Source: Actinomycetes bacterium (lineage in GTDB: Bacteria; Actinomycetota; Actinomycetes; Mycobacteriales; Mycobacteriaceae). From it: 64,000 nucleotides of DNA. Where the stretch lies: the NCBI GenBank assembly GCA_023460175.1, contig JAEWRC010000051.1, positions 1 through 64,000 of the forward strand. Direction: 5' to 3'. Each line of letters starts with the position of its first letter. Position 1 is the first letter of the stretch. Below the pieces are notes generated by a model. It was given only the letters and a program-made list of their open reading frames with translations, did no database searches and was not told the DNA's origin. Shown here piece after piece: positions 24,488 through 35,300 of the stretch. The position numbers and the translations under genes were made by a program.

Positions 24488-26094
24488 TAGTCTTGGGCCG
24501 CATTGAGCATGTCGTTGACACTGACGATCGCCTTTGCCGTGTCTGCGGTCAGCACGGAGGCGACGGCCATCGCGGCGTGGACTTTGTGCTTCTTATGGAC
24601 ACAGAAACTGCGGACGTCCTCGGCACTGCGGGTTCCGCCGGGCCCTGAGGCCTGGGCATTCTGCAAACTGCCATGTTTGAACAGACCCGAGCGTTCCAGC
24701 GCGGTCCATGTGGCAGAGGCGCCGAGGGCAGCAACGTACTCGCCTTCTAGATCGGGATCGGACACAAAGACACCGTGGGTTTTCAGGTCAGTCGGGGCAT
24801 AGCCCAGCTCGGTCGCCGTGGCGGCGCGGGCATCCTCATCAATGAGGATCGACAATGGCACGTCGAACCCATTCTTGCCGAAGAGTCTAACGAACGGTGG
24901 CATATCGTTGGCGCCGCCGGTCTGCACGATGGTAATGCCGAGCCGATCGAGGCTTCTGCCGGTGAGTTCGGCCACCCGCTCAATGACTATCTGGTCAGAG
25001 ATGCCTTCTACAGCCAGGATTCGGTTCGCGGTCAGCGGTTCCAGTTTGTTGCGGACCCACCACCGGACGACCATCTTCTCGTCGTCGGACAGGAACCCGG
25101 CAGCCGGCTGAACGAGCTTGCCGCCCGGACGCACAGAGACAATGCAGTCGGCCGGGAAAGCGCTGATGATGTCGGGCGAGTGGGTCGCAAGGAACTTTTG
25201 GTTGTGCCCGGACTGGAGCAGGCGCGCGAGACTGCGCTGACTTGTCGGGTGCAGGTGAATCTCCGGCTCGTCGATGGCCACCATGTTCGAGCCCACGCTG
25301 ACCAAGTCATAGAGAGCTAGGGCATACAGCGCGCGCAGCCCGTCCGACTGTTCGGTGACGTCTTTGGTCTTGCCGTCCTTGGCGATGCGCAGTCGCACAC
25401 CGGCGAGCACATCGTCGTCGGCTAGTGCATTTGTCACCAGGCTCAACGCGTCCTTGTCGATGTCGGACGGTAATGCCTTGGACAAGTGGCTCGACAGATC
25501 GGTACGAAGTTGGTCGAGCACCGACGAGTTGTCCAGCGCCTCCTGAACTTTCTTGAGAAGTGTGTCGAGTACGGCCTTCTCGGCGCCAAGGTCAACGCTC
25601 TGGAGGATGTCGTCGAGAGCGCCGCGGCGATCTTCGCGCAGATCGCGCACCATCGCTGTTGCCCCGAGTAGCTTCCAGCCCAACGCGGTGAGCTGGTCCC
25701 GCGAAACTTGTCGGCGTGTGCCGCCGTCAGGCGCTTGACGGTCGATGCTGACGGTCCCGTTTGCATCGACTTTCGCTTCGAGCCTCAACGCCAAGGTCAG
25801 CTGGCCGGTGGTGGGGTCGACGGTTGCCTCATCGGGAAAGTGTGCTTTGTCGGTGGCGTCGAGTCCCGTCAGGTCGGCTTCGACGGAGAAGGGAACAGCG
25901 CGATCGGCAAAGTCCTCGGCGGTGATCCGATTGTATAGCTGAGCAGTGCTAGCACCCAGGAGAAAGTCCAGACAGCGCAGCAGTGATGACTTTCCGACGT
26001 CGTTGGGCCCCACCAGCACGAGATGGTCGCGAACTTCGATCTCGACATCTGCGATGCGGCTGTGGTTGCAGATCGCGATCCTGGTCAGCCGCAT
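24487..26094 (-). CDS. gajA: Gabija protein GajA, OLD-family ATPase/TOPRIM nuclease
   Basis: 535 residues. The N-terminal ABC-type ATPase has Walker A LVGPNDVGKSSLLR (about 27-40), a coiled-coil middle, and the Walker B/D-loop region MVAIDEPEIHLHPTSQR with switch His in LATHSPDII. The C-terminal TOPRIM domain shows AVEGISDQIVIE (Glu near 363) and ILIDEDAR (DxD near 415), the nuclease metal site. GajA nicks phage DNA and is regulated by nucleotides. ATG 26094 has CAGGAGC upstream. First gene of gajA-gajB. Confidence 0.88.
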   Translation of the reverse strand: MRLTRIAICNHSRIADVEIEVRDHLVLVGPNDVGKSSLLRCLDFLLGASTAQLYNRITAEDFADRAVPFSVEADLTGLDATDKAHFPDEATVDPTTGQLTLALRLEAKVDANGTVSIDRQAPDGGTRRQVSRDQLTALGWKLLGATAMVRDLREDRRGALDDILQSVDLGAEKAVLDTLLKKVQEALDNSSVLDQLRTDLSSHLSKALPSDIDKDALSLVTNALADDDVLAGVRLRIAKDGKTKDVTEQSDGLRALYALALYDLVSVGSNMVAIDEPEIHLHPTSQRSLARLLQSGHNQKFLATHSPDIISAFPADCIVSVRPGGKLVQPAAGFLSDDEKMVVRWWVRNKLEPLTANRILAVEGISDQIVIERVAELTGRSLDRLGITIVQTGGANDMPPFVRLFGKNGFDVPLSILIDEDARAATATELGYAPTDLKTHGVFVSDPDLEGEYVAALGASATWTALERSGLFKHGSLQNAQASGPGGTRSAEDVRSFCVHKKHKVHAAMAVASVLTADTAKAIVSVNDMLNAAQD

Positions 26095-26481
26095 CGGGGC
26101 TCCTGGGAGCTAGCAGATGACCGATGGGATGGTTTGTCGGATTCTCTGGTCTTGCCCACACACTCTCCGGTTGCTGGTCTTTGCTGACGATGAGCTGAGT
26201 TTGTAATCGGTGCTGACACGTTCGAGTCAGCGGAAACGGACGTTTGCGAGTAATTATCCTTGCGCGACGGTACCGACCTGTTGCTGGTGCATTCCGCTGA
26301 GCAGTCAGCGGAGTACACCTGAGCCAGCTCGTACCTCTGTCCGGGACCGCTGGCATGTTCCCGTCCGCTGATTAGGTGCGTCCATACATGCATTGCAGCA
26401 CAACCCACTGACAGGATTGCTCACGCCGGCCCGCGCCACCGACAGCACCGGCCGGGCGGCCCGTCGCCGTGAGGCGATACC
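26095..26481. other. Intergenic region upstream of gajA
   Basis: 387 bp between the DUF3800 stop and the gajA start, both minus strand. It is less GC-rich than the flanking genes and most likely contains the Gabija promoter. No convincing open frame, repeat or RNA structure was seen. Confidence 0.5.
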
Positions 26482-27540
26482 TCACCGCAGTGTCCGCCCG
26501 TATAGTTGGATCCAACTTGGGGCGTCGGCCCACATCGAGTCGGCCATCATATAAGGGCGGATAAGGTCGGCGTCCTGATCGGAGAGCGTTCCGTTGAGGG
26601 CATTGCGAGCAGCCCAGGCGCCTACCCCGGCCACCAGATCAGCCACTTGCACACGGGCATCAGTGCGCGAATCCACCTGCTGCAGTGCCGCAATCGGCGG
26701 CGGGATACCCATGCTGGGCCATCTGACTTTGGATACCGCCAAGATGTCCTTGACTGCGGCGGGAGTCAGCGCCGCCTGGCGATCATGAACGATCTCAATG
26801 GGGACGCGATGCACCTGATGCCAGGCTTTGGCAGTGCTGACGATCGCGGGAACGATCGGTTCCAGCGTTCCCATGCTGGCTGTCGGGCCATCCGGCCGGT
26901 AGCCCGCAAGGTGGTGCCTACCCTGCCACAGCCGTTGCATGACAGCGGTAACTCCACGCCGATTGTTCCTAAGTCGGAGATCATCGATTGTCTGAAGCAA
27001 CTCAATTTCAGTCGTTTTGGCTCCCACCCGCTGTTTGCGACGAACAAACGACACGAAGTCGCCGAGCAGCTTTTGCCAACGCCTTTCGCCGAACGCGCGG
27101 GGCCCTTCCTGCATCAGCATCTGTGCCATCCGATAGGCCTCACCGGTTACGTAGATGTCGATGCCATTCGCGTAGGCGTCCTCCTCGATCACCAGGTCGA
27201 TCACCTTGGCTGCCGCCATGTACCACTTATCGATTACCAGAAACTTCGCCCGCTCCGACAGCGGCCCACCGGGCGTGAACGTATTCAGGAGCGCGGCCCG
27301 CCGAGACGGACTCTGAAGCAGCGTGGTTGATTTAAGTTCGGGGCCTTTGAATTTCACAGTCTCCCGAAGGTCGTCGATTAACTGCGATGCGGCGGCGGTA
27401 TCCAGATCGGTGCTGCCGTGGGCGAAGACCCTTGAGCTCCCTTCGATGAGATTCTCTCCGTCAGAACCGGATTCGTCGCACGCGATTTGAACGGGTCGGA
27501 CAGCACTGGCTCCGATGGACGATGCGATTAGATTGCTCAT
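26482..27540 (-). CDS. DUF3800-like protein
   Basis: 352 residues. The N terminus has the family-type acidic start VQIACDESGSDGENL, followed by a region resembling an RNase H-like fold, and the C-terminal signature RTDARVQVADLVAGVGAWAA (the QxADLxAG motif of DUF3800). A basic, helix-rich insertion lies between (residues about 150-215). DUF3800 proteins are probable nucleases often found in phage-defence neighbourhoods; catalytic activity here is inferred. It starts 22 bp after the HExxH-HicA gene, so the two form one operon, with gajA-gajB 387 bp downstream on the same strand. Confidence 0.7.
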   Translation of the reverse strand: MSNLIASSIGASAVRPVQIACDESGSDGENLIEGSSRVFAHGSTDLDTAAASQLIDDLRETVKFKGPELKSTTLLQSPSRRAALLNTFTPGGPLSERAKFLVIDKWYMAAAKVIDLVIEEDAYANGIDIYVTGEAYRMAQMLMQEGPRAFGERRWQKLLGDFVSFVRRKQRVGAKTTEIELLQTIDDLRLRNNRRGVTAVMQRLWQGRHHLAGYRPDGPTASMGTLEPIVPAIVSTAKAWHQVHRVPIEIVHDRQAALTPAAVKDILAVSKVRWPSMGIPPPIAALQQVDSRTDARVQVADLVAGVGAWAARNALNGTLSDQDADLIRPYMMADSMWADAPSWIQLYGRTLR

Positions 27541-27562
27541 TGATCGTAAGCGTTCCGGGTGG

Positions 27563-28702
27563 CTAAAACGCTAGATCCGCAAGCCGCACACCCAGCGCGT
27601 TCGCGACCGACTTCAACACCACAGGCGAAAGCGACTCACGGTTCGCCGGGATCGTGAGCGGTTGCTTCCCAACATGTTTGAGCCGAACGTGCGACCCTTT
27701 GCCGCGGCCGGATTCAATCTTCCACCCCCGGTCTTCGAGCTGGCGGATGGCCTTTCGGCTGCTTACGGAGGGGAGTGCGGGGGTGTGGCCGATCCAGGGG
27801 AGGATCGGTCCCTGGTCTTTCGGCACGAGCACGTGTGTGATTCGCTGGCAGTCGAACAGGCCGCGGCACTGATGCGGGGCCAGATTCCACTCGCCGGCCG
27901 CGCGCTTGGGTTCGGCGGCAACTTCGTGCACTTGACTCATCAGCGTGCGTTGCGCGTGGTCGAAGGTCCGGTCGTAGAGGTAGCGGCCGGCTTCGCGGTA
28001 GCTGGGCGGAAGGGTGCGAAACCACTCCGGGAGCATCGCGATAGTTGCGTCCCGCACAGGCTTGGGGACGCCTCGGCGGTAGGCCTTTTCGGTCTTAAAG
28101 CGGCGATACATCTCCGCGCACGCGAGCGCCTCTTCCAGCACGTCGTCAGATCCTTGCTGGATGAGCGGGATGTACACCCGCTTCGAGTAGGGGAGGTAGC
28201 GCCGTGTGCGCTCCACCATTTCGAACCGGATCGCCAGCGATTCGATCTTGTGGTGATATGCCTCATGGAGGTAGAGCACCGACATTCCCGCTCGGCAGGC
28301 CCCCTCGACATTCGCTGGCCTGTAGCGCTCGGGCTCGGGCAATCGGTTCAGGATGGCGGCAGCGACATCGAAGACGGCTGATTCCCGAATGTAGATGGCC
28401 GAGCCAAGGCCGTAATAGTGAATCGGCGTGTACCAGGCGAGGGCATCCAAGATGTCGGGTGGCGGAACGATGAAACCACCGCTGGCGCGCTTTCGGACTT
28501 CGTCGATGACGGGTGAAGGCCCCATCGTCGTGTCAAGAGGTGCATCGGTATCTCGGTCGTTGGGGTGGATCTGACTCCAGTCAGGCTCGTAGACATCGGA
28601 GTCGTCTGGATCACCTGGCCATGGACCGTCGCTGTCGAGGTCGACAAGGTCCATGTCAACGAGGGTCTCTACAACCTCGGGAAGTGATAGCGGGTCAGCC
28701 AC
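27563..28702 (-). CDS. Fusion of zincin-like HExxH domain and HicA-like toxin domain
   Basis: 379 residues from GTG 28702 (CAGGA upstream). After an acidic disordered head (1-60), residues about 70-250 form a helical domain with YLHEAYHHKIE (HExxH at 146-150) and, 40 residues later, VLEEALACAEMYRRF, an ExxA-type third ligand as in gluzincins. Residues about 312-379 match HicA: KAIRQLEDRGWKIE, the catalytic GKGSHVRL and LTIPANRESLSP, then VLKSVANALGV. HicA domains are dsRBD-fold mRNA interferases normally encoded as ~60-residue proteins next to hicB; no HicB gene is present here. It is divergent from drmD across 109 bp and cotranscribed with a DUF3800 gene. The fusion suggests a toxin gated by proteolysis; this is inference. 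Confidence 0.75.
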   Translation of the reverse strand: MADPLSLPEVVETLVDMDLVDLDSDGPWPGDPDDSDVYEPDWSQIHPNDRDTDAPLDTTMGPSPVIDEVRKRASGGFIVPPPDILDALAWYTPIHYYGLGSAIYIRESAVFDVAAAILNRLPEPERYRPANVEGACRAGMSVLYLHEAYHHKIESLAIRFEMVERTRRYLPYSKRVYIPLIQQGSDDVLEEALACAEMYRRFKTEKAYRRGVPKPVRDATIAMLPEWFRTLPPSYREAGRYLYDRTFDHAQRTLMSQVHEVAAEPKRAAGEWNLAPHQCRGLFDCQRITHVLVPKDQGPILPWIGHTPALPSVSSRKAIRQLEDRGWKIESGRGKGSHVRLKHVGKQPLTIPANRESLSPVVLKSVANALGVRLADLAF

Positions 28703-28811
28703 GGGGCGATCCTGTCACAACGTCGCCGTCTTACCGACGAAGGCAGCTCAAGGTCGGTGCCGGGCCACAAATCCCCGCAACGACGGGGTATCCCGGCTAC
28801 CGTGTGGCTCT

Positions 28812-31800
28812 GTGGGGGTGTCGCCTGAAGTAGAAGCAGACCAGCTGTCGCCACGGCAGCGCTCGACGATTCGTCGCGCCGTCGAGGACGCGATCACCGA
28901 GCACGGCCAAGATTGGGCGATGCGCAACACCTGCGCCCAGCTACAAGAGAAGTACGGCATCTCCTACGCCACCATCGACTATCTGCTTCACGACGAACTG
29001 CCGGACGTGTTCCCCGAGGAGCTTCTGACCGCGGGGCAGCGGAATCGGATTCGCCGAGAAATACGGGTAGCGACGGCCAACGCGGGGCCCCACCAGAGCG
29101 ACCGCGCCGTCGCCGCGGCCGTGGCGAAGCTTTCTGAGCACCTCGGCATCTCCGAGGATGCCATCCGCGCAGTTGTCGGTGCCGACGGCGATACTGTTCC
29201 CCCAACGAAGTCGACCGGAGGATCACCTGTGCCAGTAGCTGGCCCGTCTTTGCCCGAGCCCGGCCAGGTTGTCGAGGTGCGGGGCGCAACGTGGGCGGTC
29301 GCCAACGTCGCGGTGCAGGGTCTTCCGCGCAGCCCCGCCGACGACACGACAGCACAGCTCAACCACATCGTCGACCTGCAATCCCTCGACGAGGACCGCC
29401 TCGGCGAACAGCTGTCGGTGATCTGGGAGCTGGAGGTCGGCCAGACGGTCACCCCGGCCCAAGGTCTGCCCGAACACATCAACCCGGACGGGTTCGACGA
29501 CCCGGTCACGCTGGCTGGCTTCATCGACGCGATGCGCTGGGGAGCGGTCACCTCGGCGGACCCGAACCGCTACCAGGCGCCGTTCTGGTCCGGTGTCGCG
29601 GTGGAGGCCTACCAGCTGGAACCTCTACGACGGGCCCTGACGAGTCCGCGAACCAACCTGTTGTTGGCCGACGACGTCGGCTTGGGCAAAACCATCGAAG
29701 CCGGCCTGGTGTTGCAGGAGCTGTTGTTGCGGCATCGGGCCCGCACCGCGGTCATCGTCTGCCCTCCGAGCTTGGCGCTGAAGTGGCAGGACGAGATGCG
29801 CGACAAGTTCGGTCTGCAGTTCGTCATCGTCAACAGCGAGCTGATGGCACAGGTACGCCGCACCCACGGTCTGCACGCCAACCCGTTCCAGCTCTACCCG
29901 CGCGTGATCGTATCCATGGCGTGGCTGCCGCAGGTGCGCTGCCAACGGCTGCTGCGTGACGTCTACGCGCAGGCCTCCAATCCGAAGGTGGGCAAGCGGT
30001 TCGCCTTCGACGTTCTCATCGTCGATGAGGCCCACCACGTCGCACCGTCGAGCCCGTCGGCGGTGGCCAGCGGTCGGGGCTATTCGGTGGACACCCAGCG
30101 CACCGTGGCGACCCGCCAACTCGCCGACAAATGTGAGCATCGCCTATTTCTCAGCGCCACCCCGCACAACGGGCATCCCGAGTCGTTCACCGCGTTGATG
30201 GAGATGATCGACCCGCGCCGATTTTCCCGTGGCGCGCTGCTGGACGCCACGGCGTTGCAGGACGTCACGGTGCGCCGGCTCAAAAAGGATCTGACCGGCA
30301 AGGGCTTCAAGGACCGCCAGGTCGAGATCCTGAACTTCACCCCCGAGGACAGCGAGCAGGAGATGTTCTCCCTGCTCGACGACATCGTCACCCGTAGCGC
30401 GAAACAAAACGGCACCAAGCCGGGCGGCGACATCGTCACCATGCTGCTCAAGAAGCGATTCCTGTCCAGCCCGTTCGCCTTTGGCATGACCATCAGCCAC
30501 TATCTGGATGCCCGGACCGGTCGCGGGCTCCGCGAGGATGACTACGACGACATCTTCGGGGAAGGCCAGGCCGACGAGGAGGAGGGTCTGTGGGAGCAGG
30601 ACGAGGCCGAGCGGTTACGCGAGTCCAAGGCCTCTGACCCGCTCAGCGGGGCCGAGCCGGGACAGCTGGAAAAGCTGGCCGAGTGGGGATTGAGTTACGA
30701 GAGCCTCCCGGACTCCCGGCTGGAACGGCTCATCACCTTCCTGGATGCGGTGTGCCGACCCGACGGCACACACTGGTCCAACGAACGGGTGGTGGTGTTC
30801 ACCGAGTACGCCCACACCCTCGGCTGGCTGCAACGGGTCTTGGCCCAGCGCGGCTACGCCGACCGGTTGGCTGTCATCGAAGGCCAAACACCCACCGAGG
30901 ACCGCGAACTCATCCGTTTGAAGTTCACCGCGGACCCGGCCAAGGAGCCGGTGCGGGTGCTGCTGGCCACCGACGCCGCCGGCGAGGGCATCGACCTGCA
31001 AACCCACTGCCATCGCCTGGTGAACTTCGATATCCCGTTCAACCCGTCCCGGTTGGAGCAGCGCATCGGCCGCATCGACCGCTATGGCCAGACCGAGACG
31101 CCCGAGATCCGTCACTTCGTCCCCGACGAGAAATCCTCCACCTATGGCTCCGACGCGGACTTCATGGCTCGCATCGCCCGCAAGATCGCCCAGGTGGAGG
31201 TGGATCTGGGCTCTGCCAATCAGGTGATCGGCGAGGAGATTCAGGAGCACTTCGCCCGCCGCAAACCCACCACACGCAAAGCCAAGGGCCTCGACGGCAA
31301 TCAGGTGATCCAAGAGGCCCTGGCCGGCGGTATCGAACTGAATGCACGGTTGACGGAGCTGGAACGCGGCTTCGAGGCGTCGCGTGCCGATCTGCACCTG
31401 GAACCGGAGAATCTGCGTCGCGTAGTCGACACCGCGTTGCGGATCAACCACCAGCAGCCGCTGCAACCGCTCGGTGATCCGGACACCGACGCCGAGGTGT
31501 TCGAAGTGCCGGGTTTGAGCCCGGGATGGCAAGACACCCTCAAGGGCTTGGAAACCCGCCTGGAACCCGATGTGCGACGGCCGATCACGTTCGACCCGGC
31601 CGCCGCCGAGGGACGCAGCGACCTGGTCTACGTCCACCTCGGACATCCGATCGTGCAGAAAGCCCAACGACTGCTGCGCAGTTCATTGTGGAGCGTGGAC
31701 TCGCCGTTGAACCGGGTGAGCGCGGTGGTCGTCGAGGATCTGCCGGAATCGTTCGTGGCGGCGGTGACCCGCATGGTGCTGGTCGGCCGCGGCGGGCTCC

Positions 31801-32360
31801 GGCTGCACGAGGACGTGTTCCTGGTCGGGGTCCGGTTGAAGGGCCGTCGATCGATGGCCGAAGAGAAGGCCGAGAAAGCACTCGACCTTGCGCTCGACGG
31901 CGACAAACTCACACCCGCTGACAAGCAGGTCCGCACCCACCTGTGCCAACTGTGGAACACCCCCGATGCGCCGCTGCGCGTGCGGCTGGAGGCGTCGATG
32001 CAGGACCGTGCGGCCCGCCGGCAGGAAGCGGTGATGGAACAGCTGACCAAACGCCAACACGCCGATACCCAACGTGCCCGCGACATTTTCGCGGCGTTCC
32101 GTACCAACCTGCGGGATTCACTGGCGCAGCTGCACTCCAAGCAGGCCGAGTCCGAGGCGATGCTGTGGGCCGACGATCAACAGAAGCAGTGGCGCCGCGA
32201 CATCGAGGCCATGCAACGCCGCCTCGACGACCTTGACGACGAAGAAGCCCGCGAGATCGCGGCGATCAGCGAACGCTACGCCGAGGTCAAACCGCACACC
32301 ACCGCAGCGGCCGTGGTGTTCGCGCTCACCCCCGAGGACGCGGCAGGAGGGCTGCGCTGA
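28812..32360 (+). CDS. drmD: DISARM protein DrmD, SNF2-like helicase
   Basis: About 1,182 residues from GTG 28812 (GTG 28818 equally possible; ribosome site weak). Superfamily 2, SNF2/RapA-like: Walker A LLLADDVGLGKTIEAG (about 283-298), DEAH box LIVDEAHHVAP near 403, motif III SATPHNGHPESF near 447, and the helicase C region ending QRIGRIDRYGQTETP near 750. The C-terminal 350 residues are coiled-coil rich. DrmD is the marker of class 1 DISARM and is proposed to act with the methylase and DrmAB on incoming phage DNA. First gene of the five-gene operon; its stop overlaps the methylase start (TGATG). Confidence 0.93.
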   Translation: MGVSPEVEADQLSPRQRSTIRRAVEDAITEHGQDWAMRNTCAQLQEKYGISYATIDYLLHDELPDVFPEELLTAGQRNRIRREIRVATANAGPHQSDRAVAAAVAKLSEHLGISEDAIRAVVGADGDTVPPTKSTGGSPVPVAGPSLPEPGQVVEVRGATWAVANVAVQGLPRSPADDTTAQLNHIVDLQSLDEDRLGEQLSVIWELEVGQTVTPAQGLPEHINPDGFDDPVTLAGFIDAMRWGAVTSADPNRYQAPFWSGVAVEAYQLEPLRRALTSPRTNLLLADDVGLGKTIEAGLVLQELLLRHRARTAVIVCPPSLALKWQDEMRDKFGLQFVIVNSELMAQVRRTHGLHANPFQLYPRVIVSMAWLPQVRCQRLLRDVYAQASNPKVGKRFAFDVLIVDEAHHVAPSSPSAVASGRGYSVDTQRTVATRQLADKCEHRLFLSATPHNGHPESFTALMEMIDPRRFSRGALLDATALQDVTVRRLKKDLTGKGFKDRQVEILNFTPEDSEQEMFSLLDDIVTRSAKQNGTKPGGDIVTMLLKKRFLSSPFAFGMTISHYLDARTGRGLREDDYDDIFGEGQADEEEGLWEQDEAERLRESKASDPLSGAEPGQLEKLAEWGLSYESLPDSRLERLITFLDAVCRPDGTHWSNERVVVFTEYAHTLGWLQRVLAQRGYADRLAVIEGQTPTEDRELIRLKFTADPAKEPVRVLLATDAAGEGIDLQTHCHRLVNFDIPFNPSRLEQRIGRIDRYGQTETPEIRHFVPDEKSSTYGSDADFMARIARKIAQVEVDLGSANQVIGEEIQEHFARRKPTTRKAKGLDGNQVIQEALAGGIELNARLTELERGFEASRADLHLEPENLRRVVDTALRINHQQPLQPLGDPDTDAEVFEVPGLSPGWQDTLKGLETRLEPDVRRPITFDPAAAEGRSDLVYVHLGHPIVQKAQRLLRSSLWSVDSPLNRVSAVVVEDLPESFVAAVTRMVLVGRGGLRLHEDVFLVGVRLKGRRSMAEEKAEKALDLALDGDKLTPADKQVRTHLCQLWNTPDAPLRVRLEASMQDRAARRQEAVMEQLTKRQHADTQRARDIFAAFRTNLRDSLAQLHSKQAESEAMLWADDQQKQWRRDIEAMQRRLDDLDDEEAREIAAISERYAEVKPHTTAAAVVFALTPEDAAGGLR

Positions 32361-35300
32361 TGGCCGCGCGACGACGCCAACAAACCGCCAATGTGGCCGA
32401 CCTGCACCGGCAATGGTTGCAGCTGGTCGACACCGAGGGACCGTTCCTGGCGATCGCCCCGCTGAAACGAGTGTGGCCGCAAGGGATGCCGAGCCTGCCC
32501 GAGGACCGCAAGGACGCATTGGTCGACGCCCGCAAGGATTTCGAGCCCGCCTGGGAGGCCCTCGACCGCCACCCCGGCGACGAGGCGACGCTGGACGGCT
32601 ACCGGGTGGCCCGCGACAAATGGGTCGAAACGGTGCTGCGAGATGTGGTCGGCTGGGCCGAGTCGCTGTCCTGGGGTGAGGTGGGCGGGGTGTCGGCGCA
32701 GTCCCCAAACCGGGCGGTGACGGTGACCGCCCAGGCCGCGCTCACCGGACCCGACGGCATCGGCGCCCTGGTGTGCGTGGTCGACCCGGTCGATTCACTG
32801 CGCCAGGTCCCCAACGATCTGTGGGCCGCGACGCCGATCGACCGAATGGAAGCATTGCTGCGCGACAACACAATCCAGATCGGCATCGTCACCGACGGCC
32901 GCTGGTGGGGACTGGTGTGCGCCCGAGAGGGCGCCATGGCTGCCTCCGGCGTCGTGGACGCTTTGACCTGGGTCGAGGAACCCCGCACCCGCGACGCGTT
33001 CCTCACTATCACCGCCCGCCAATATCTCATCGGCGGTGACCCAAACGACCGCCTGCCGGAGTTGTTCAAGGAATCGGTGGCCGCCGCCGAGGAGATCACC
33101 GAAGCCCTCGGCTCCCAGGTGCGGCGGGCCGTCGAATTGCTGATCGCGTCATTCTCCGAGTCCGCCGCCGACGCGCACCGCCGCGGCCTGCCCAACCCGC
33201 TGCCCGAAAACCCGCATGACGCCTACGAGGCCGCGGTCACCACCATGATGCGGATCGTGTTCCTGCTATTCGCCGAGGAACGCGGCCTGCTGCCCTCGGG
33301 AGAGCTCTTTGAGCAGGGCTACGGCATCGCCGGGTCACTGAGTCGATTGGAGGGACGCGAAACCAACGAAGGGGAGGAGGCACTCGACGCTACCTCGATG
33401 ACCTGGCATCGCCTGCTGGCCACCAGCCAAGCGCTCTACGCCGGCGCCTCCTTCGAAGGCATGCGGATGCCCGCCTACGGTGGTTCACTGTTCGACCCCA
33501 GTCGGTTCCCGTTCCTGACGGCCACCACCGACCACGGCACCCTCGCGCTGACCGTGTCCGACCGGGTAATGCTGCACGCGCTGCGCTCGGTACAGCAGGC
33601 CGACCTCAAAGGCGGTGAAACACGCCGAATTTCCTTCCGCGACATCGACGTCGAGCAGATCGGCTACATCTACGAGGGCCTGCTCGGCTACACCGCCGTC
33701 ACCGTCACCGAAACACAACTCGGCCTCAACGGCAAGAAAGGCGAAGAACCGGAAATCCCGCTGGCCACACTCGAAGAACTACACGACGAGCACGGTTCAC
33801 CGAAGAAGCTCGCCGCCGCCATCCGCAAATGGGTTGACCAGGACCAACCATCGGCCAAAGCGAAATCAGAATCCGCTATCGCCAAAGACATGGGCGCCGC
33901 AGCGGAGCCCAACATGATTAGCGCGCTCACCCAGGCCGTCGGCGACGACACCGAACTTCGGGAGCGAATCCAGCCCTGGCTGGGCCTAGTTCGACTGGAC
34001 CTGCGTGGCCGGCCGATGATCGTGCGCGCCGGCGGCCTGATGGTCACCGAAACACCGTCCCGCAAGAACGCTGGCGCGCACTACACCCCGAAATCGTTGG
34101 CCGAAGAGGTCGTCCTGCACGCACTCCAACCGTTGTGCTACCAACCCGGCCCCTACCAAACCGCCGACGAATCGACATGGACGCTCAAGTCCTCCGACGA
34201 CATCCTTAGCCTCAAGGTCGCCGACATTGCTTGTGGCTCTGGGGCGTTCCTGGTTGCTGCCGCGCGCTATCTCGCCGAACGGGTGGTGGAGGCATGGGCG
34301 ACTGAAGACCCAGCCAACAGTCAACGCGACGACCTGTATCTGCGTGCCGTTCGTGAAGTCGTCGCCAACTGCATCTACGGCGCCGATATCAACGAAATGG
34401 CCGTCGAGATGTGCAAGCTCTCGCTGTGGCTGGTGTCACTAGACCGCGACCTACCCTTCTCGTTCGTCGACGACAAAGTCTTCCTCGGCAACTCCCTGCT
34501 GGGTCTGACCAGCCTTGACCAGCTCCGCAAGCTGCATATCGACCCAACACGGGTGCCATCCACAGCGATGATCGATTTCTACGACGTCGACATTGACGGC
34601 ACCATCCGCAAGGCCGCTGAACTGCGCCGCAAGCTCGCTTCCGAGATCGACGAAAACGACCCCGCGCGCAACAGCACGGCCAAACGCCGCCAGCTCGCCC
34701 AATTGCATGCGGTGACAGCCGAATTGCGTAAAATTGCCGATGGGGTAGTCGCAGCAGGGCTTCCACTCGGCGGAAAACCGGGTAAAGCCCTCGATGAGGC
34801 ATACGAAAACGTGCGCATCGCCGTCAAGGCCGCATACCCAGAATCCGGCGCGTCGGACTCAACCATGCTTGACTCGATCATCGACACCGGCCTCACCCCG
34901 ACGGTAGAAACCGATTACCGGCGGTGGCGGCCGAATCACTGGATCATCGAGGCCCCGGACGTCGTCGCAGACCGAGGTGGCTTCGACGCGATCATCGGGA
35001 ACCCGCCTTTCCTCGGCGGTCAAAAGCTAACTGGCGCGTTGGGAACGAATACCCGCGACTGGTTGGTTAGCGTGCTCGCGGGCGGAACAAAGGGCAGCGC
35101 CGACCAAGTCGCATATTTCTTTCTGCGCGCACAATCACTGCTCAGCCCACGCGGAACAGTGGGGTTGATCGCTACAAACACCATCGCTCAAGGAGACACT
35201 CGCACAGTAGGCCTCGACCGCATGGTTGACGCAGGTTTCAGCATCACGCGCGCGATCCAGAGTCGATCCTGGCCAGCGACCAGTGCCAACCTGGCGTACG

